From Roseiarcus sp049509635 (GTDB taxonomy: Bacteria; Pseudomonadota; Alphaproteobacteria; Rhizobiales; Beijerinckiaceae), in contig JBEKZS010000187.1 in the NCBI GenBank assembly GCA_049509635.1, forward strand, positions 1 through 7,261: a stretch of DNA of 7,261 nucleotides, read 5' to 3'. Below, piece after piece: positions 5,407 to 7,261 of this stretch (position 1 is its first letter; each line of letters opens with the position of its first letter). The translations under genes and the position numbers were made by a program. The notes below the pieces were generated by a model. It made no database searches. It worked only from the letters and a program-made list of their open reading frames with translations, and was not told where the DNA came from.

Positions 5407-6300
5407 TCAGCGCCAGGGGAACAGGAACGAATGCGGCCGGACGCGCTCGCCGGCGGGCTTGCCGAGTCCCTCGGGCGGCAGTTCGACCTCGTGTTCCTGC
5501 TTGGGGTCGCGCACGACCACCGCGCGATAGAGATGCCAGGTCGCGTGGCCGAGGATCGGCATGACCACCGCGAGGCCGACGAACAGCGGCACGGCCCCGA
5601 GGATCAGCGAGCCGGCGACGATCACGCCCCACAGCGCCATCGCCGCCGGATTCTCGCGGACCGCCTCGACCGAGGCGGCGACCGCCGCCACCGCGCCGAC
5701 GTCGCGTTCGAGCAGCAGCGGGAACGAGACGACGCTGAGGCTGAACGAGACGACGGCAAAGCAGAAGCCGACGAAGCCGCCGAGCCCGATCAGCGCCCAG
5801 CCGCGCGACGTCGACACGACCTCGCGCACAAAATCGAGCGCGGACGCCGGCGGCGCCGCGCCGAACAGCCAGGCGTAGAGCGCCTGCGCCGAGGCGAGCC
5901 AGGCCACGAACAGCGCCACCAGCAGCAGGCCGAGCGCCCCGATCGCCGGAATCGAGGGCGAGCGCAGCACGTTGAACGCATATTTCCACGACCCGTCGAG
6001 CCCGAGTTCGCGCCGCCGGCTCATCTCATAGAGGCCGATCGCCGCGAACGGGCCGATCAGCGCGAAGCCCGAGGCGAGCGGGAAGGCGAGCTGGAGCGCG
6101 TTCTGCTGCGAGGTCAGATAGGACAGCACCAGCCCGCACAGCGGATAGATCAGGCACAGAAACGCGATGTGCGAGGGCATGGCGCGAAAGTCGTCGGCGC
6201 CCTGGGCGAGCGCGCGCCAGATCTGCTGGGGTCCGATCCGGCGAATGACCGGCGCCGCCTGATAGGCGTCGTGACCGGCGAAGACGTGCAGATTCGACAT
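5407..6300 (-). CDS. DUF2189 domain-containing integral membrane protein
   Basis: This 297-aa polytopic inner-membrane protein belongs to the DUF2189 family, whose function is unknown. Family hallmarks are PSHIAFLCLIYPLCGLVLSYL near the first membrane segment and SGFALIGPFAAIGLYEMSRRRELG (about 77-100). Hydrophobic stretches at about 43-63, 69-91, 116-146, 168-195 and 220-255 suggest five to seven membrane crossings. The N-terminus and the last 35 residues (PKQEHEVELPPEGLG and onward) are hydrophilic. ATG 6300 is chosen because GGGAGG lies about 8 nt upstream and the family begins near here; the extra ten codons to 6330 lack support. It is transcribed toward dapE and separated from it by 16 bp. 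A short GAGCCGGCTC palindrome (5389-5398) is present in the gap, but no T-rich terminator. Confidence 0.93.
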   Translation of the reverse strand: MSNLHVFAGHDAYQAAPVIRRIGPQQIWRALAQGADDFRAMPSHIAFLCLIYPLCGLVLSYLTSQQNALQLAFPLASGFALIGPFAAIGLYEMSRRRELGLDGSWKYAFNVLRSPSIPAIGALGLLLVALFVAWLASAQALYAWLFGAAPPASALDFVREVVSTSRGWALIGLGGFVGFCFAVVSFSLSVVSFPLLLERDVGAVAAVAASVEAVRENPAAMALWGVIVAGSLILGAVPLFVGLAVVMPILGHATWHLYRAVVVRDPKQEHEVELPPEGLGKPAGERVRPHSFLFPWR

Positions 6301-6703
6301 GGGCGTTCCTCCCGTGCGTTGGCGAAGCAATCGCAGGAAGGGGCGCCGTGGCGCGAAATCTCGATCCCGCTCTGCCTTCTGGCGGGCTATCTACGCCTTC
6401 GGGGCGGGGATGTCGACGGGGAGCGGAACGTCTCCCGCTCTCGGCGGGCGTCGGGGGAATGCGAAGCGTTCCCCGAGCGGCGACGCGAAGCGCCCGATGA
6501 GGGCGTTCCGGCTGGGCTGCGCGTCTCCGCTCCCGGCAGGCCGCACCGGCGAAGCGCGGGTGCGAGCCCAACGGCGCCGCCGCGGGGGGAGAGCGAAGCG
6601 CAAGAGTGGCGCGTCGGCGGATTTTTCGCCGGCAGAGCCCATCGCGACCACGCAAATCGGTCATCTTCCCCACTCCTTCCGGAAAGCGAGGCACGACATG
6701 AAT
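6301..6703. other. Repeat-like GC-rich intergenic region
   Basis: I see no convincing gene. Long open frames run through on both strands, but they are Arg/Pro/Ala-rich with recurring translated motifs, as expected from repeated palindromic DNA. The block next to the DUF2189 gene (6317-6336) contains GGCGAAGCAATCGCAGG, which resembles part of a widespread alphaproteobacterial intergenic palindrome. The middle holds the GCGAAGCG cluster listed separately. The promoter of the DUF2189 gene should lie here but is not recognisable beyond the ribosome site at about 6309-6314. Confidence 0.55.
6452..6600. repeat. Cluster of four GCGAAGCG hairpin cores
   Basis: GCGAAGCG occurs at 6461-6468, 6485-6492, 6549-6556 and 6593-6600. 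The first is the tip of a strong hairpin: 6454-6462 pairs with 6466-6474 (one G-U pair) around a GAA loop and can be extended outward past a one-base bulge. The second has complementary GGCG/CGCC flanks. No T-run follows any of them. They look like copies of a short intergenic palindromic element. Confidence 0.5.
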
Positions 6704-6919
6704 ACCACTGCGTTGGGACTCCTCATTGAAGGGGATTCTCGACTGCATCAGAAAGCGAGAAAGATTTTCCGTTGGACCTCCTCGTTCGGTCAGCGGGCTA
6801 TCATAGAATGCCCACCGGAACTCTGGCGCCGGATTGTCAATGACAAGAGTCGTTCCGTATGAATAGGCTGCGAATCCGCCCATCGCAGCGCCGGACGCGG
6901 CCTCATTATAAGGGCTCAT
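6704..6919 (-). pseudogene. Hypothetical protein frame, apparently without its proper 3' end
   Basis: An ATG at 6919, preceded by GGAG 9 nt upstream, opens a frame with natural protein composition for about 70 residues. It begins MSPYNEAASGAAMGGFAAYS, then gives VIDNPAPEFRWAFYD and ENLSRFLMQSRIPFNEE. It does not stop there: it runs on without a stop through the GC-rich repeat region and into the DUF2189 gene as far as 6026, with Arg/Pro-rich translation. The real gene therefore seems to have lost its end by truncation or frameshift near 6700; the 3' limit given is my estimate of where coding character stops. It overlaps the preceding frame by 14 nt. I do not recognise a family. A short plus-strand frame (6698-6862) lies antisense and is less convincing. 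Confidence 0.42.
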
Positions 6920-7261
6920 TGGTCGGATCTCCAAGAATGATGGGGTCATTGCCGTCGGGCATCCGGGCGTCATACAGAGCGCTCTTCGCCTTTAATACGA
7001 GTGCATCCGACATATAGATGCCACGAGCGTGCCCAATATTCGCGCGCTCCCTATTGCTTATAACAACGCCATAACCTGTTTTCAGGACGTCGCTAATCCA
7101 GCCGCGCGGAAGCCCCGCAACAATCGGCCGCAGATAGGACGGACTCCGGAACGTCGCAGGCTCAATCGCATGACCGCGGTAAATCGCCCAATGGAGGATG
7201 GGCCGCTTTGCGATAAGATATTCCCCGAGGAATATGCCGATATCGAGCATCACGTTGTAAC
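6906..7261 (-). CDS. Hypothetical protein, 5' end beyond the window
   Basis: The frame runs from the right edge to a TAA at 6908-6906. At least 118 codons are visible and no stop occurs before the edge. In-frame GTG (7253) and ATG (7250) lack a ribosome site, so the true start is probably outside. Recognisable stretches are LDIGIFLGEYLIAKRP, LHWAIYRGHAIEPATFRSPS, LRPIVAGLPRGWISD and VLKAKSALYDARMPDGNDP. There is no signal peptide or clear membrane segment in the visible part. I do not recognise the family. Base composition is much lower in GC than in the dapE or yebC regions, consistent with acquired DNA. It ends 14 nt inside the next frame; together they may be an overlapping gene pair or one frameshifted gene. 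Confidence 0.68.
   Translation of the reverse strand, partial: YNVMLDIGIFLGEYLIAKRPILHWAIYRGHAIEPATFRSPSYLRPIVAGLPRGWISDVLKTGYGVVISNRERANIGHARGIYMSDALVLKAKSALYDARMPDGNDPIILGDPTNEPL

Noticed and set aside
6698..6862. 54-aa plus-strand frame with GAGG 6 nt before its ATG
   Set aside because: Antisense to the more protein-like minus frame at 6704-6919; no other support. It cannot be fully excluded because this region is disrupted.

Overview
The window is high-GC bacterial DNA whose proteins look alphaproteobacterial, most likely Hyphomicrobiales (Rhizobiales). The order is my best guess; a genus cannot be assigned from sequence reading alone. The support is the alphaproteobacterial form of YebC, a DUF2189 membrane protein, a DapE of the usual proteobacterial type, and palindromic intergenic repeats of a kind common in that order. 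No tRNA, rRNA, CRISPR array or complete mobile element is visible.

Layout: (1) 1-401 is a non-coding stretch rich in palindromes. (2) 402-1235 (+) encodes a membrane-anchored conserved hypothetical protein, probably from a TTG start. (3) 1501-2247 (+) is a YebC/PmpR-family regulator. (4) 2343-2588 (-) encodes a small secreted Trp/His-rich protein, followed on its own strand by a hairpin terminator at 2268-2299. (5) 3494 down to 2704 (-) is a two-gene unit of unknown function joined by an ATGA overlap. (6) 3634-4221 (+) is an S24/LexA-type HTH repressor divergent from that unit; its stop codon overlaps the GTG start of dapE (4221-5390, +) by one base. (7) 5407-6300 (-) is a DUF2189 membrane protein convergent with dapE. 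(8) 6301-6703 is repeat-like intergenic DNA. (9) 6704-7261 (-) is distinctly AT-richer DNA with two overlapping hypothetical frames, the first running off the right edge and the second apparently broken.

The most interesting part is the 140-bp divergent region at 3495-3633. Four TTCNGAA palindromes are centred at 3554, 3562, 3587 and 3612; the last three are spaced exactly 25 bp apart. Two sit in or against the spacer of a strong leftward promoter for the unknown pair. One sits in the spacer of a rightward promoter whose predicted start falls on the A of the repressor's ATG, implying a leaderless mRNA. This is the architecture of a lambda-like repressor switch, but no phage structural genes are nearby and the repressor is coupled to a housekeeping gene for diaminopimelate/lysine synthesis. 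It could be a domesticated phage-type switch controlling two uncharacterised small proteins and, through read-through, dapE.
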